Counted from the stretch's first letter, positions 1 to 8,472 are shown. The stretch is DNA of 64,000 nt from Pseudomonas sp. UBA5706 (GCF_002419965.1 NZ_DIHC01000045.1:20139-84138), one strand, 5' to 3'. Notes: generated by a model from the letters alone, not told the origin. Made by a program: numbers and translations.

Positions 1-366
1 GAAATCGAGTTTCTTGCGGAGCTGAGCACCCGTAGCGGCTGTGGCCTGCTGCTGGACATCAACAACGTGTTCATCAGTGCCCACAACATGGGCTACGACG
101 CCACCGCCTACGTCGACGCGTTTCCCGGTGCTGCGCTCATGGAAATCCACCTGGCCGGACACAGCGTCGACCCCGGCGGCGCTTCGCTGCTGATCGATTC
201 CCATGATGCGCCGGTCGCAGAACAGGTATGGGCGCTGTATCAGCGGCTGATTCAGCGCGTGGGCCGACGGCCGACACTGATCGAGCGTGACGGCCATATC
301 CCGCCCTTCGCCGAACTGCTGCTGGAACGCGATCGGGCACAGTCGCTGCTGGAGGCGCAGCCATGA
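1..366 (+). CDS. DUF692 family multinuclear iron enzyme (BufB/HvfB/MbnB-like), 3' end only
   Basis: The reading frame is open from the first base of the window to the stop at 364-366, so the N-terminal part lies outside. The visible 121 residues carry the DUF692 signatures LLDINNVFISAHN and EIHLAGHS, whose His/Asp/Asn residues are metal ligands in this family. Family members use a di- or tri-iron centre to modify cysteines of a small partner peptide into copper-binding oxazolone-type groups (methanobactin, bufferins, HvfA). The stop overlaps the start of the next gene (ATGA), so the two are translationally coupled. The peptide precursor gene should lie just upstream of the window. The family is certain; the substrate is inferred from operon type. 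Confidence 0.9.
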   Translation, partial: EIEFLAELSTRSGCGLLLDINNVFISAHNMGYDATAYVDAFPGAALMEIHLAGHSVDPGGASLLIDSHDAPVAEQVWALYQRLIQRVGRRPTLIERDGHIPPFAELLLERDRAQSLLEAQP

Positions 367-1109
367 ACCTGCGCGCGTTTCAGGACACGTTCGTCGAGGC
401 GTTGTACGACCCCCAGGCAAACTGTCTGCCGATACTCACCGAACAACCCGGCTTCACGGTGTATCGCAATACCGTGATGAGGGGCGCGGTGGATGCGCTT
501 CACGCCAACTTCCCGACCGTGGAACGCTTGGTTGGCAAGGACTGGTTCGCTGCGGCCGCCGCTGTCCATGCGCGACAGTCAACGCCTCTGGACGCACGGC
601 TTATCTATCACGGCACCGGGTTCCCGGACTTCTTGGACCAGTTCGAACACGCGCAAGCGTTGCCTTATTTGGGCAACGTCGCCCGACTGGATCTGCTGTG
701 GACGCAGTGCCACACCGCAATGGAAGAAACCGGCATCGACGTGCCGCGAATTGCCAGCCTGGTTCCCACGCAGTTGGCATCACTGCGGCTGACACCCAAG
801 GCGTCAACACGCTGGGCGTGGTTTGCCCATCAGCCAGTGTTCAGCATCTGGCGCCACAATCGTGAAGGGATGCAAATGCCTGAACACCTCTGCTGGCAAG
901 GCGAAGGCGCCTTGCTGGTGCGCAGCGGCGGCGTCGTCCAATGGCATGCGCTGGACATCGGCGACTGTGCATTTCTCGATGCCTGCGCGGCCGGCAAGCC
1001 GCTGGCGCAGGCCGCTGTACACGCCAGTGATGCTCAAGCGTCGCTGGATATTTTCGGACTGCTTACCCGACTGATCAGCGCGCACGTGTTCGCCGCGCCC
1101 GATCCGTAA
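363..1109 (+). CDS. DUF2063 family protein (BufC/HvfC-like partner of the DUF692 enzyme)
   Basis: The 248-residue protein begins MNLRAFQDTFVEALYDP, the typical start of the DUF2063 domain (first ~90 residues; LxxFQxxFxxAL and the YRN motif at about 38-41). The rest matches the C-terminal half of HvfC/BufC proteins. These proteins form a complex with the DUF692 enzyme and help present the precursor peptide. The gene overlaps the upstream stop by 4 nt, and the DoxX gene follows after about 20 nt. There is no signal peptide, so it should be cytoplasmic. The family name carries a historical DNA-binding label that is not supported here. Confidence 0.88.
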   Translation: MNLRAFQDTFVEALYDPQANCLPILTEQPGFTVYRNTVMRGAVDALHANFPTVERLVGKDWFAAAAAVHARQSTPLDARLIYHGTGFPDFLDQFEHAQALPYLGNVARLDLLWTQCHTAMEETGIDVPRIASLVPTQLASLRLTPKASTRWAWFAHQPVFSIWRHNREGMQMPEHLCWQGEGALLVRSGGVVQWHALDIGDCAFLDACAAGKPLAQAAVHASDAQASLDIFGLLTRLISAHVFAAPDP

Positions 1110-1128
1110 TGACCCACCGGAGAACATC

Positions 1129-1599
1129 ATGGACACCCTACCTAACCAAGCCCCTTGTCACCCTCAACGACGCGCAGGATGGAACCGTCTCGCCGATCGC
1201 CTCGGTCATTTGATCAACGACTCAGTGCTGTCGTTGGTGGCCCGCGTGGCCATCGCCGGTATTTTTCTGATGTCGGGAAGAACCAAAGTCGAGGGCCTTT
1301 TGAGCCTCACCGACAGCACGTTTTACCTGTTCAGCACTGAATACACACTGCCATTGATTGCCCCGACTATCGCCGCCTACCTGGCCACCTATGCCGAACA
1401 CCTGTTCCCGATGCTGCTCATCCTGGGGCTGTGTTCACGGCTGTCGGCCTTGGCGTTGTTGGGCATGACGCTGGTGATCCAGACATTCGTCTACCCGGAT
1501 GCATGGGCCACCCATCTGAGCTGGGCCGGATTATTGCTGTTCATCATCGCCAAGGGCGGCGGCAGGTTTTCACTGGACCGTCGCTTGGGAATCAAATAA
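1129..1599 (+). CDS. DoxX family membrane protein
   Basis: This 156-residue protein has four hydrophobic segments (about residues 37-55, 68-84, 90-117 and 127-143) and the DoxX-type start LVARVAIAGIFLMSGRTKVEG. GGAG sits just before the ATG. A DoxX protein is the usual last gene of DUF692/DUF2063 peptide-modification operons, which supports one operon from before base 1 to 1599. Its biochemical role in these operons is not settled; electron supply or membrane anchoring are possibilities. It is intact and of normal length for the family. Confidence 0.85.
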   Translation: MDTLPNQAPCHPQRRAGWNRLADRLGHLINDSVLSLVARVAIAGIFLMSGRTKVEGLLSLTDSTFYLFSTEYTLPLIAPTIAAYLATYAEHLFPMLLILGLCSRLSALALLGMTLVIQTFVYPDAWATHLSWAGLLLFIIAKGGGRFSLDRRLGIK

Positions 1600-1694
1600 A
1601 CACCGCTCGGCACCGCTTTGACTGTGAGCGGATGGACCTTTGGTAAATCTCTGTGAAGCGCTTGGCAGATACCAGCTGCGGCACTGCCAAGTGC

Positions 1695-2948
1695 TCACTT
1701 CAACTCGGCGACCACCGCATCGAAGAACGCCAGCGGCGCGATGAGGTTTCTGCGCAGCGGTTTGGGCTGGGCACCGAAGGTGACGATCACCACATTTTCG
1801 GCCGGATTAACGTATATGTTCTGTCCCTGCATGCCAACCGCCGAATACGCGCCGTCCCTGATCGAAGGTTCAGTGCGTGCGGGCCACCACATGTAACCGT
1901 AATTCAGCGCCTGACCGTTCTTGAGAACAGTCACTGAAGTCGCCTGTTTGATCCAGTCCTCAGGCAAGATCGATTTGCCGTCGGTCTTGCCTCCCTTCAT
2001 GAAGAACAGTCCGAACCGACCAAAGTCGCGCAATGTAGCGCTGATGCCGCTGCCGCCGATTTCGATGCCGTCGGGCGAATCCAGCCACCATTTGGCGTCG
2101 TGCTCCATACCGAACGGTCGCCATATCTTCTGCGTCAGGTAATCGGACAATGGCATCTTCACGGCGCTGCGGATCACCTCGGCGAGCACCTGTGCCTCCC
2201 CAGTGCTGTAGGTGTTGACCGTACCCGGCTCCGCAGCCCTCGGCAGGCTGGCCATCAGCGCCAGGGTCGAGCCCGGTCGCTGGGCTATCTGCGCCTTGAG
2301 CAACGCCCGGCGGTCGGAGTCAGGATCGGTGTAGGCCTCCTTCCACTTCACACCTGATGACATCATCAGCACGTTGCGCACGGTTACGCCGTCATAAGCG
2401 CTGCCTTTGAGGCGCGGCACGTAATCCACCACCTGCGCGTCCAGACTGCTGATTGATCCATCAAGGATCGCGGCGGCCGCCAGGGTCGAAGTGATGGATT
2501 TAGCCATTGACATCGACATCCAGCGGGTTTTCTCAGTGTTGCCGCGCTGGTAGGTTTCGTAGGCGACTTTGCCATCCTTGATCACCAGCATGGCAGTGAC
2601 GCCGTCCAGTGCGAGGTAATCGAACAGGTCGTATTGCTTGTCCTGGTAGGTGAAGTGCACGTTTTCCAGCTGCCGGCGTGCCTTGGGCAAGGCGTACGGA
2701 TGGCGGCCTGATCGAATAGTGCGGGTCGGGAATAGCCGGTCGATGTTGCGGTAGGTGCTGACGGCCAGGTCCGGTAGCATCGTGCCTTCGTACATCTGCT
2801 CGACGGTGCCGATGGGCTCATGTGCATGAGGGTATTCATAGCCATCTGCCGCCCTCGCCTCACAGGCGGTGGCGAGGGTCAGCACGCTCAGGGACAGGGT
2901 CAGCGGCGGGATGCGCTGGCGAGGACGGAACAAGACTTGGGCGAGCAT
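1695..2948 (-). CDS. serine hydrolase of the class C beta-lactamase-related family
   Basis: A longer reading frame extends to 3203, but the start at 2948 is preferred: AAGGA lies just upstream and the protein then opens with a Sec signal peptide (residues 1-34, hydrophobic LTLSLSVLTL, cleavage near ARAA). The 417-residue product has the S-x-x-K nucleophile motif SMAK at 147-150 and a tyrosine motif YSTG further on, as in EstB-type esterases and penicillin-binding-protein-like hydrolases. It is probably periplasmic. Resistance to beta-lactams should not be assumed, because this family is mostly esterases and amidases. It is monocistronic. Confidence 0.85.
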   Translation of the reverse strand: MLAQVLFRPRQRIPPLTLSLSVLTLATACEARAADGYEYPHAHEPIGTVEQMYEGTMLPDLAVSTYRNIDRLFPTRTIRSGRHPYALPKARRQLENVHFTYQDKQYDLFDYLALDGVTAMLVIKDGKVAYETYQRGNTEKTRWMSMSMAKSITSTLAAAAILDGSISSLDAQVVDYVPRLKGSAYDGVTVRNVLMMSSGVKWKEAYTDPDSDRRALLKAQIAQRPGSTLALMASLPRAAEPGTVNTYSTGEAQVLAEVIRSAVKMPLSDYLTQKIWRPFGMEHDAKWWLDSPDGIEIGGSGISATLRDFGRFGLFFMKGGKTDGKSILPEDWIKQATSVTVLKNGQALNYGYMWWPARTEPSIRDGAYSAVGMQGQNIYVNPAENVVIVTFGAQPKPLRRNLIAPLAFFDAVVAELK

Positions 2949-3324
2949 CGAACATCCTTGCTTTGCCAATGAAACCGGACGGCCGCCCGCCTGGAGATTG
3001 ATGATTGGGGTGTAACACGATTGGCAGGGGTATTCCAACTGACGCTGAACCTGGAGCTGCTGTCGCTGTGCGACGGATAGGGTCGTGATTGGAACAGTGC
3101 AGTGGCTCAGGCCAATAGTCTGTGAATGTCCTTCGCGTTCGCTGTCGTCGTAACCTCCGACGTCTCCCACAGAATGTGTGAGAACCTCAGTTGCCCGGGC
3201 CAAACCGGGAGCAAAGGGTTGTGGTTACTTTTTCTGAAAAAAGTGACCCGCTGTAAAAGTGGAACCGATCTGCGCGCCACCCGGAATAACGGATACTCAC
3301 CCGAACCCAAGCGCCGACGCACAC
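2949..3324. other. intergenic stretch with a dispersed-repeat fragment
   Basis: About 375 bases lie between the serine hydrolase start and the ilvE terminator. Reading frames here lack a ribosome binding site and recognisable protein sequence. Bases 3133-3172 resemble 24100-24139 (about 82% identity over 40 bases, counted by eye), a REP-related sequence. Confidence 0.5.
3133..3172 (+). repeat. dispersed intergenic repeat, copy 1
   Basis: The stretch containing TTCGCTG, CGTCGTAACCTCC and CCCACAG matches 24100-24139 with about seven substitutions in 40 bases. Both copies are intergenic. The second copy in reverse complement resembles Pseudomonas REP sequences with a GGAGGCTACGACAGC core. Confidence 0.5.
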
Positions 3325-3356
3325 GCAAAAAAAACCACCGCACAAAGGCGGTGGTT
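3325..3356 (-). terminator. rho-independent terminator of ilvE
   Basis: A perfect 9-bp stem (AACCACCGC at 3333-3341 pairing with GCGGTGGTT at 3348-3356) has a 6-nt loop. On the minus strand it is followed by a run of Ts (As at 3327-3334 on the plus strand). It lies 25 bases past the ilvE stop. Confidence 0.9.
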
Positions 3357-3380
3357 CTTCTAACAAGCGATCAATCCCGA

Positions 3381-4400
3381 CTAAACCTTCACAACCCACC
3401 CAGCAGGGCCTTCGATCTCGCCGAACTGAATCCCGGTCAGCTCCTGGTACAACCGTTGAGTCACCGGCCCGACATCGGTCTCGCTATGGAACACATGCAA
3501 TTTGTCCTTATAGCTGATCCCGCCAATCGGCGTAATCACAGCCGCAGTACCACAGGCACCCGCTTCTTTGAACTGATCCAGCTTATCGATAAACACCTCA
3601 CCCTCGGTGACTTTCAGCCCCAGACGACTCCCGGCCAGCTCGATCAGCGACTGACGGGTAATGCCCGGCAGGACCGACGGCGACTTCGGCGTAATGAACT
3701 GATCATCATGGGTAATCCCGAAAAAGTTGGCCGACCCCACTTCCTCGATCTTCGAATGCGTCAGCGGATCCAGATAAATTGCATCGGCAAAACCGTGCTT
3801 CTTGGCCTCGCTGCCCGGCATCATGCTCGCCGCGTAGTTACCGCCGACCTTCGCCGCGCCGGTACCTTGAGGTGCAGCGCGGTCATAGCTGGAGATCACG
3901 AAATTATGTGGCTTCATCCCGCCCTTGAAATAGGGCCCGACCGGGATACAGAACACCGAAAAGATAAACTCCGGCGCTGCACGCACACCGATGTTGTCGC
4001 CGACACCGATCACGAAAGGACGCAGGTACAGCGCCCCACCGGTGCCGTATGGCGGGATGAAACGCTCGTTGGCACGCACCACTTCCTTGCACGCCTCGAT
4101 GAACTGTTCGGTCGGAACATGCGGCATCAGCAAGCGCGTGCAACTGCGCTGCATGCGTGCGGCGTTCTGGTCCGGGCGGAACAGGTTGATCGAGCCGTCC
4201 TTGGCGCGATAGGCCTTCAGGCCTTCGAAGCATTGCTGACCATAGTGCAGCGCGGTCGAGCCTTCGCTGATGTGCAGCACGTTGTCTTCGGTCAGGGTGC
4301 CTTTGTCCCACTCACCGTCGCGCCAGTGAGCCAGGTAGCGCTTGTCGGTCTTGATGTAGTCGAAACCCAGCTTGTCCCAATTAATGCTTTCGTTACCCAT
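3381..4400 (-). CDS. ilvE: branched-chain amino acid aminotransferase
   Basis: The 339-residue PLP fold-type IV enzyme carries out the last step of Leu, Ile and Val synthesis (and their first catabolic step). Recognisable features are YGQQCFEGLKAYR near residue 53, the PLP-binding lysine K184 in GAAKVGGNYAAS, and EVGSANFFG further on. The length fits the long (eukaryotic-like, about 340-residue) IlvE subgroup common in Pseudomonas. GAGGG lies 7 bases before the ATG. It is a single gene with its own terminator at 3325-3356. Confidence 0.96.
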   Translation of the reverse strand: MGNESINWDKLGFDYIKTDKRYLAHWRDGEWDKGTLTEDNVLHISEGSTALHYGQQCFEGLKAYRAKDGSINLFRPDQNAARMQRSCTRLLMPHVPTEQFIEACKEVVRANERFIPPYGTGGALYLRPFVIGVGDNIGVRAAPEFIFSVFCIPVGPYFKGGMKPHNFVISSYDRAAPQGTGAAKVGGNYAASMMPGSEAKKHGFADAIYLDPLTHSKIEEVGSANFFGITHDDQFITPKSPSVLPGITRQSLIELAGSRLGLKVTEGEVFIDKLDQFKEAGACGTAAVITPIGGISYKDKLHVFHSETDVGPVTQRLYQELTGIQFGEIEGPAGWVVKV

Positions 4401-4749
4401 GACACCCTCTATTTCCTGGCCAGTGCGCCCGGCGTTTGCGGGGCTGGCGTTTCATCGATATGGTCGTGAAGGCTCGGCGCAGGAACGGGCCTGCACCGAT
4501 GTTGCGCCATATTACTGATTTTTTGCCGGACAAACCGCCCCCGACGTTCACGACTCGAAAAAGAACTCCTGGCGTATCTGACGAGGCCCTCACATGCGTT
4601 CCAAAAACGACGTCGATCTGCGATTTCGGCAGCCGTTTGCCCTTGCGTAATGCACAGCGGCCTTCCTATATTCCACGACCGCTACCGCTCGGTGAACGAC
4701 CGCAGGCGAAGCGCAATACATTCGACTCAATCAACTTCAAGGAAGAGCC
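4401..4749. other. divergent intergenic region ilvE / VOC gene
   Basis: These 349 bases must carry the promoters of ilvE (minus) and the VOC gene (plus). I see no convincing protein, hairpin or operator in it; the open frames crossing it are shadows. Confidence 0.5.
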
Positions 4750-5151
4750 ATGACCGCCAGCGCCCATCTGCCCAAGCACGGTGCCGTGCTGTTTGCCAAG
4801 GACCTGCCCGGGATCGCCGCCTTTTATGGGCAATTGCTGGGGATGACCCAGACCGTCACCGAAAAGCGGCTGATCGTATTGGAGTCCGACACTTATCAAC
4901 TGGTGATCCATGGCATCCCGACGCAGGTAGCCAATCGAGTGAACATCACCGTCCCGCCCGAGCGTAGGGTAGACCAGTCGATCAAGCTGGTATTCCCTGT
5001 GCAGAGCCTTGCCGATGCCCGCGCCAGGGCAGTGGCGCTGGGAGGTCAGGTCGATGCCGCATCGGCGCAATTCACCTCCCGGGGATTTACCGCGTGCGAT
5101 GGCTACGATCCGGAAGGCAACGTGGTGCAGTTTCGTGAAGCGGCGCGCTGA
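4750..5151 (+). CDS. VOC (glyoxalase/bleomycin-resistance fold) family protein
   Basis: This 133-residue protein has two beta-alpha-beta-beta-beta modules of the vicinal oxygen chelate fold: residues about 8-60 (GAVLFAKDLPGIAAFYGQLLGM, then the ITVPP strand) and about 75-132, ending with DGYDPEGNVVQFRE, the usual VOC C-terminal signature. AAGGAAGAG precedes the ATG. The substrate cannot be read from sequence; proteins this small are often uncharacterised dioxygenase-like or antibiotic-binding members. It is monocistronic. Confidence 0.85.
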   Translation: MTASAHLPKHGAVLFAKDLPGIAAFYGQLLGMTQTVTEKRLIVLESDTYQLVIHGIPTQVANRVNITVPPERRVDQSIKLVFPVQSLADARARAVALGGQVDAASAQFTSRGFTACDGYDPEGNVVQFREAAR

Positions 5152-5343
5152 TCGAGCAGCCATCGTTTCGGCTCACCGACGGCGTCAACTGTGTAGCACC
5201 GCGGCACGCCGTGTCGCCATGGCCTGCATTGCAACCACCGGTCGCCCCGGTTTGTGCCGCTCGTATCAAATACTGACCACTCTGCGTGCAGATTCGCCAA
5301 TCTTGCCTATCGTTGGTTATTCACACGAGACAGGAGCAAGCCC

Positions 5344-6168
5344 ATGGGTATCGAGCAACTCTTCGCGGATTTAGGCAGTCTTCCGAGCATTCCCAAAGTG
5401 GCTCAGGACCTGATTCAACAGTTCGACAACCCGTCGTCGAACCTGGAAAGCATCGCAGCCAACATCCAGAAGGATCCGGTGATCTCGGCAAAGATCCTGC
5501 GCCTGGCCAACTCCGCGCGTTTCCGCGGCTCGCGGGAGTCGTCGAGTATCGAGGATGCAGCCATGCGCCTGGGCTTCAACACCTTGCGTACCCTCGTGTT
5601 GGCGTCGGCGGTGACCGGAGCGTTCAAAGCCGGGCCCAGTTTCGACCTCAAGGGCTTCTGGCTGAAAAGCTTTCAGGTGGCCGGCATCTGTCGTCTGCTG
5701 GCCAAGCAAACAGGGGCCGACCCTGAGATTGCCTTTACCTGCGGGGTGATGCATGACATCGGCGAGCTGTTGATCCAGACCGGCGCACCGGAAGTGGCCG
5801 AGCGCATTAACAACGCAACCAAAACCGGCACCACTGGCCGCGCGGCCACCGAAACCTTGCAGCTGGGCTTTGGTTATCCCGAAGTGGGGGCCGAACTGGC
5901 GCGGCGTTGGCACCTGCCGCCGGTGATCGTGCAGGCTATTGCCTATCAGGCGAGGCCCATGAACGCTCCCGGCGACGCCACCCAGGCACGGATCGTGGCT
6001 CAGGCGCTGACCGTGTCCGATGCCCTGGACAGCCACGGCGGCGCGACTGCGCAGGCGCAGCAGGCGGTCGAGGGGCCATTGTTCGAGGGGATCGATCTGA
6101 GCGTCCTGTTTGCCTCGTTGACGAAAGTGCTTGAAGACGACAAGGCGTTCGCGGAGTTGTTGAGTTAA
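5344..6168 (+). CDS. HDOD domain protein
   Basis: The start at ATG 5344 has AGGAG 8 bases upstream and matches the normal family opening (GIEQLFADLGSLPSIPKVAQ); an upstream in-frame start at 5254 is unlikely. The 274-residue protein is a single HDOD domain (about 14-210), a catalytically degenerate relative of the HD phosphohydrolases. It keeps the VMHDIGELL segment near residue 140. HDOD proteins act as regulatory or scaffolding proteins in motility, chemotaxis and c-di-GMP signalling; no output domain is attached here. It is a single gene. Confidence 0.9.
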   Translation: MGIEQLFADLGSLPSIPKVAQDLIQQFDNPSSNLESIAANIQKDPVISAKILRLANSARFRGSRESSSIEDAAMRLGFNTLRTLVLASAVTGAFKAGPSFDLKGFWLKSFQVAGICRLLAKQTGADPEIAFTCGVMHDIGELLIQTGAPEVAERINNATKTGTTGRAATETLQLGFGYPEVGAELARRWHLPPVIVQAIAYQARPMNAPGDATQARIVAQALTVSDALDSHGGATAQAQQAVEGPLFEGIDLSVLFASLTKVLEDDKAFAELLS

Positions 6169-6207
6169 CCGACTCCGCGATAGTGCGTCCCGCACACCCT
6201 CTGGGGG

Positions 6208-6223
6208 AGTGAGCGTGCTCACT
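6208..6223. promoter_or_regulatory. short perfect palindrome between the HDOD gene and the sirtuin gene
   Basis: AGTGAGC-GT-GCTCACT: 7-bp arms and a 2-base centre, lying about 40 bases after the HDOD stop and about 125 bases before the sirtuin start. There is no T-run after it, so an operator is as likely as an RNA hairpin. No regulator is assigned. Confidence 0.35.
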
Positions 6224-6349
6224 TCCACCGAATCCGGGGCGGGCCTGAGACCATGCCCCAATCCCTGACTTCCGTGCCCGCAACTGCGCCCCGCGATGCC
6301 TGCACTCATTGAGTCTCAGTTCACCCGCTCCTATTACGAGTACCTGTGG

Positions 6350-7195
6350 ATGTTCGAAACGACTGCCCCTTCCCCTATTGAAGCCCTGTTGCACTGGATG
6401 AGCGGGCGTTCCTTCGTGGCGCTGACGGGCGCTGGCATCAGCACGTCTTCGGGCATTCCCGATTACCGCGACAGCGAGGGTGTGCGCCGAGGAAGGCAGC
6501 CGATGATGTTTCAGGAGTTCCTCAGTGACCCGCAGGCAAGGCGCCGCTATTGGGCGCGGGCGATGCTGGGCTGGCCGAGGGTGCGCGCGGCGCAACCGAA
6601 CGCTGCCCACCAAGCGTTGGCCACGCTGCAACGGCATGGGGTCATCGGCGGGGTGATCACGCAAAACGTCAACACCCTGCACGATCAGGCCGGTAGCCCC
6701 GATGTGATCGAATTGCATGGCAGCCTGCATTGGGTGCTGTGCCTGGACTGCCATCGACGTACCGAACGCGATGCGATCCAACTCACGCTCATTGAGCAAA
6801 ACCCTTACCTGACCGGAGTCGATGCCGTACAGGCCCCCGATGGTGACACCTTGCTCGACCCTGCTTTCGAGGAGCGCTTCCAGGTGCCCCACTGCCCCTA
6901 TTGCGGCCGTGAACGCATGAAGCCGGACGTGGTGTTCTTTGGCGAAAACGTCGCGCCACCGACTGCCGCCAAGGCCATGGCGCGGGTAGAAGGGGCTGAC
7001 GGGTTGCTGGTGGTGGGGTCGTCGTTGATGGCCTTTTCAGCGTTTCGCCTGTGTCGCAGGGTCGTCGAGCAGGACAAACCGCTGATCGCCATTAATCTGG
7101 GCAAAACCCGGGCTGACGACATGCTGAATCTGAAGATCGCGGCGCCGTGCGAGACGTTGCTACCGGAATTGGCGCAGCGATGGGTCATCTCGTAG
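6350..7195 (+). CDS. NAD-dependent protein deacetylase (Sir2 family)
   Basis: The 281-residue length from ATG 6350 fits the usual size of Pseudomonas sirtuins (about 280); an in-frame ATG at 6296 would add 18 residues without a better ribosome site. NAD-binding GAGIS is at 28-32, followed by GIPDYR. TQN is at 104-106, the catalytic His is H123 in ELHG, and the zinc cysteines are C131/C134 and C182/C185. The motif after TQN reads VNTLHDQAG, with Asn where many sirtuins have Asp. It removes acyl groups from lysines in the cytoplasm. No partner gene is adjacent. Confidence 0.92.
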   Translation: MFETTAPSPIEALLHWMSGRSFVALTGAGISTSSGIPDYRDSEGVRRGRQPMMFQEFLSDPQARRRYWARAMLGWPRVRAAQPNAAHQALATLQRHGVIGGVITQNVNTLHDQAGSPDVIELHGSLHWVLCLDCHRRTERDAIQLTLIEQNPYLTGVDAVQAPDGDTLLDPAFEERFQVPHCPYCGRERMKPDVVFFGENVAPPTAAKAMARVEGADGLLVVGSSLMAFSAFRLCRRVVEQDKPLIAINLGKTRADDMLNLKIAAPCETLLPELAQRWVIS

Positions 7196-7918
7196 GCATC
7201 AAAGAGCACCAACGAGCACAGCCCCCTCGTGCAGCCTGGCGCGCTCACACTGGGCTTGCCGGACAAAAACGGGCTCATCAAGGCGTCCAGGCGCGGCCAA
7301 AACCGCCGCGCATCAAAAAAGCTACAAACCGGAAGCTTTTGGCACATTTCTTTCAAGTAGAACGGGCGTACCACAAAACCACGCCCTATTCAGGCTGAAG
7401 ATTGTGATTCGACGCTGCCCACCGGTGCGTCACACGCACCAAGGTGCAGGAAACGGACAATACCCCGTCCAACAACAGTGCAGGACGCAAACCAAAAGTC
7501 TGGCGTCCGTCGATAAGGAATTCGATACGTGAATCGCGTGCCCCGCTTGCCCACTCCACGCCTGCATCACCTCCCGCACCGCTCACCTGTCAACATCCAT
7601 GCCTCGTCCACCTGGCGCCCCCCTGCGTGTCCCCTTCGTCAGACTACTGATCGGCAAAGCGCCCACATCTGACGCCCGGCTGCGATGCATTTTTGCGGGT
7701 ATCGCAGACACTGATTCGGTTGACCGGCGTCGTCGCCCATTTTTTTATGCCCGGCACGTTATCACTTTCCTTTATTTCTGATGTTAACGGGAGACATCCC
7801 GCGTAAGACAGGCAACTTCTACAGACGGGCCACCCCCGTATGGGAACGCGCACGCCTGATGAATCGCAGCCATGCATAGTTGGGCAGGCTTATTCGCCCT
7901 TAATAAACCAACCGAAAC

Positions 7919-7940
7919 GTTATGACTAACCAGTCATAAC
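7919..7940. promoter_or_regulatory. perfect 9-bp inverted repeat, TetR-operator-like
   Basis: GTTATGACT-AACC-AGTCATAAC. The size, symmetry and TGACTNNNNAGTCA core resemble TetR-family operators. It stands 18 bases before an isolated ribosome binding site and ATG (see 7946-7969) and no TetR gene is nearby. The regulator is inferred only from the shape of the site. Confidence 0.5.
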
Positions 7941-7945
7941 TTGCA

Positions 7946-7969
7946 CAGGAAGAGATCATGCAAAGCTAA
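7946..7969 (+). other. ribosome binding site followed by a three-codon ORF (possible gene-deletion scar)
   Basis: CAGGAAGAGATC precedes ATG CAA AGC TAA. The Shine-Dalgarno sequence is as good as those of real genes in this window, but the frame closes after three codons. Together with the palindrome upstream it looks like the promoter and start of a lost gene, or a very short leader. Function is unknown. Confidence 0.4.
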
Positions 7970-8169
7970 ACCTCTAACGCACCAATTCGAAGCTCTGTTA
8001 ACACCTTTGGTGCAATGCTAATAAGCGACAACTATTCGGGCCTTCGCTAATTAAATGCGCTGATGGCCACGACCTCGCTCGCCACAGTAATCGTCATTGG
8101 TTTCAATGGTTTCACTATGTTCAAAGAGCGTTTTAGAGCGAATTCGATAAAAAGTTACAGGAATGCGAC

Positions 8170-8271
8170 ATGAAGGGTCATACAGCGCAAAACCTCGAAC
8201 CAGAGGGTCCAGCTGGCATAGCGGTTGCTAAGAATGATCATGTAGCCGCAAAACTACACAGCTGTACATGA
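8170..8271 (+). CDS. possible 33-residue peptide upstream of tonB
   Basis: The ATG has AGGA 8 bases upstream. The product (MKGHTAQNLEPEGPAG..., ending in HSCT) is hydrophilic, with no signal peptide or membrane segment and a single Cys near the C terminus. It ends about 200 bases before tonB, and its stop overlaps the palindrome at 8263-8278. I do not recognise it. It may be chance; comparison with related genomes would decide. Confidence 0.25.
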   Translation: MKGHTAQNLEPEGPAGIAVAKNDHVAAKLHSCT

Positions 8272-8278
8272 ATGTACA
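8263..8278. promoter_or_regulatory. perfect palindrome TGTACAT-GA-ATGTACA upstream of tonB
   Basis: 7-bp arms with a 2-base spacer, about 195 bases before the tonB start. The symmetry suggests a dimeric repressor or activator site for the uptake operon. No family is assigned. Confidence 0.4.
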
Positions 8279-8375
8279 TAACAAGAACTCAAGGATTAGC
8301 GATGTCGTCTCCATAGCCTTTCATAGCGACATTTTTCTGATAACAAGCTGACACTTTCCTGTCCGCTTACAGGTG

Positions 8376-8392
8376 TTTTGCGCCGCGCAAAA
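8376..8392. promoter_or_regulatory. palindrome TTTTGCGC-C-GCGCAAAA upstream of tonB
   Basis: 8-bp perfect arms around one central base, about 80 bases before the tonB start. It could be an operator overlapping the promoter or a hairpin in the leader transcript. Confidence 0.4.
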
Positions 8393-8472
8393 GTGCAAGC
8401 ATCACTCATTCGAACATTCAGCCAATGTTTGAACGGACGCTTATTGCCCTTCAACTCTCCGAGGGAGCTTTA

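Larger units (their letters stand above)
7196..8472. other. gene-poor region upstream of tonB
   Basis: These 1277 bases contain no convincing gene longer than 40 codons and look AT-richer than their surroundings from about 7750 on. They hold hairpin-forming sequence at about 7314-7336 (AAAAGCT/AGCTTTT), a 9-bp palindrome at 7919-7940, a 33-codon ORF at 8170-8271 and palindromes at 8263-8278 and 8376-8392, listed separately. No Fur-box-like sequence was seen before tonB. Confidence 0.6.

Noticed and set aside
3126..4469. 447-codon plus-strand frame
   Set aside because: It lies antisense to ilvE, which has clear motifs, ribosome site and terminator; the product is not protein-like.
8100..8472. 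Fur box or iron-starvation sigma promoter before tonB
   Set aside because: No GATAATGATAATC-like sequence was found; other palindromes are present instead.
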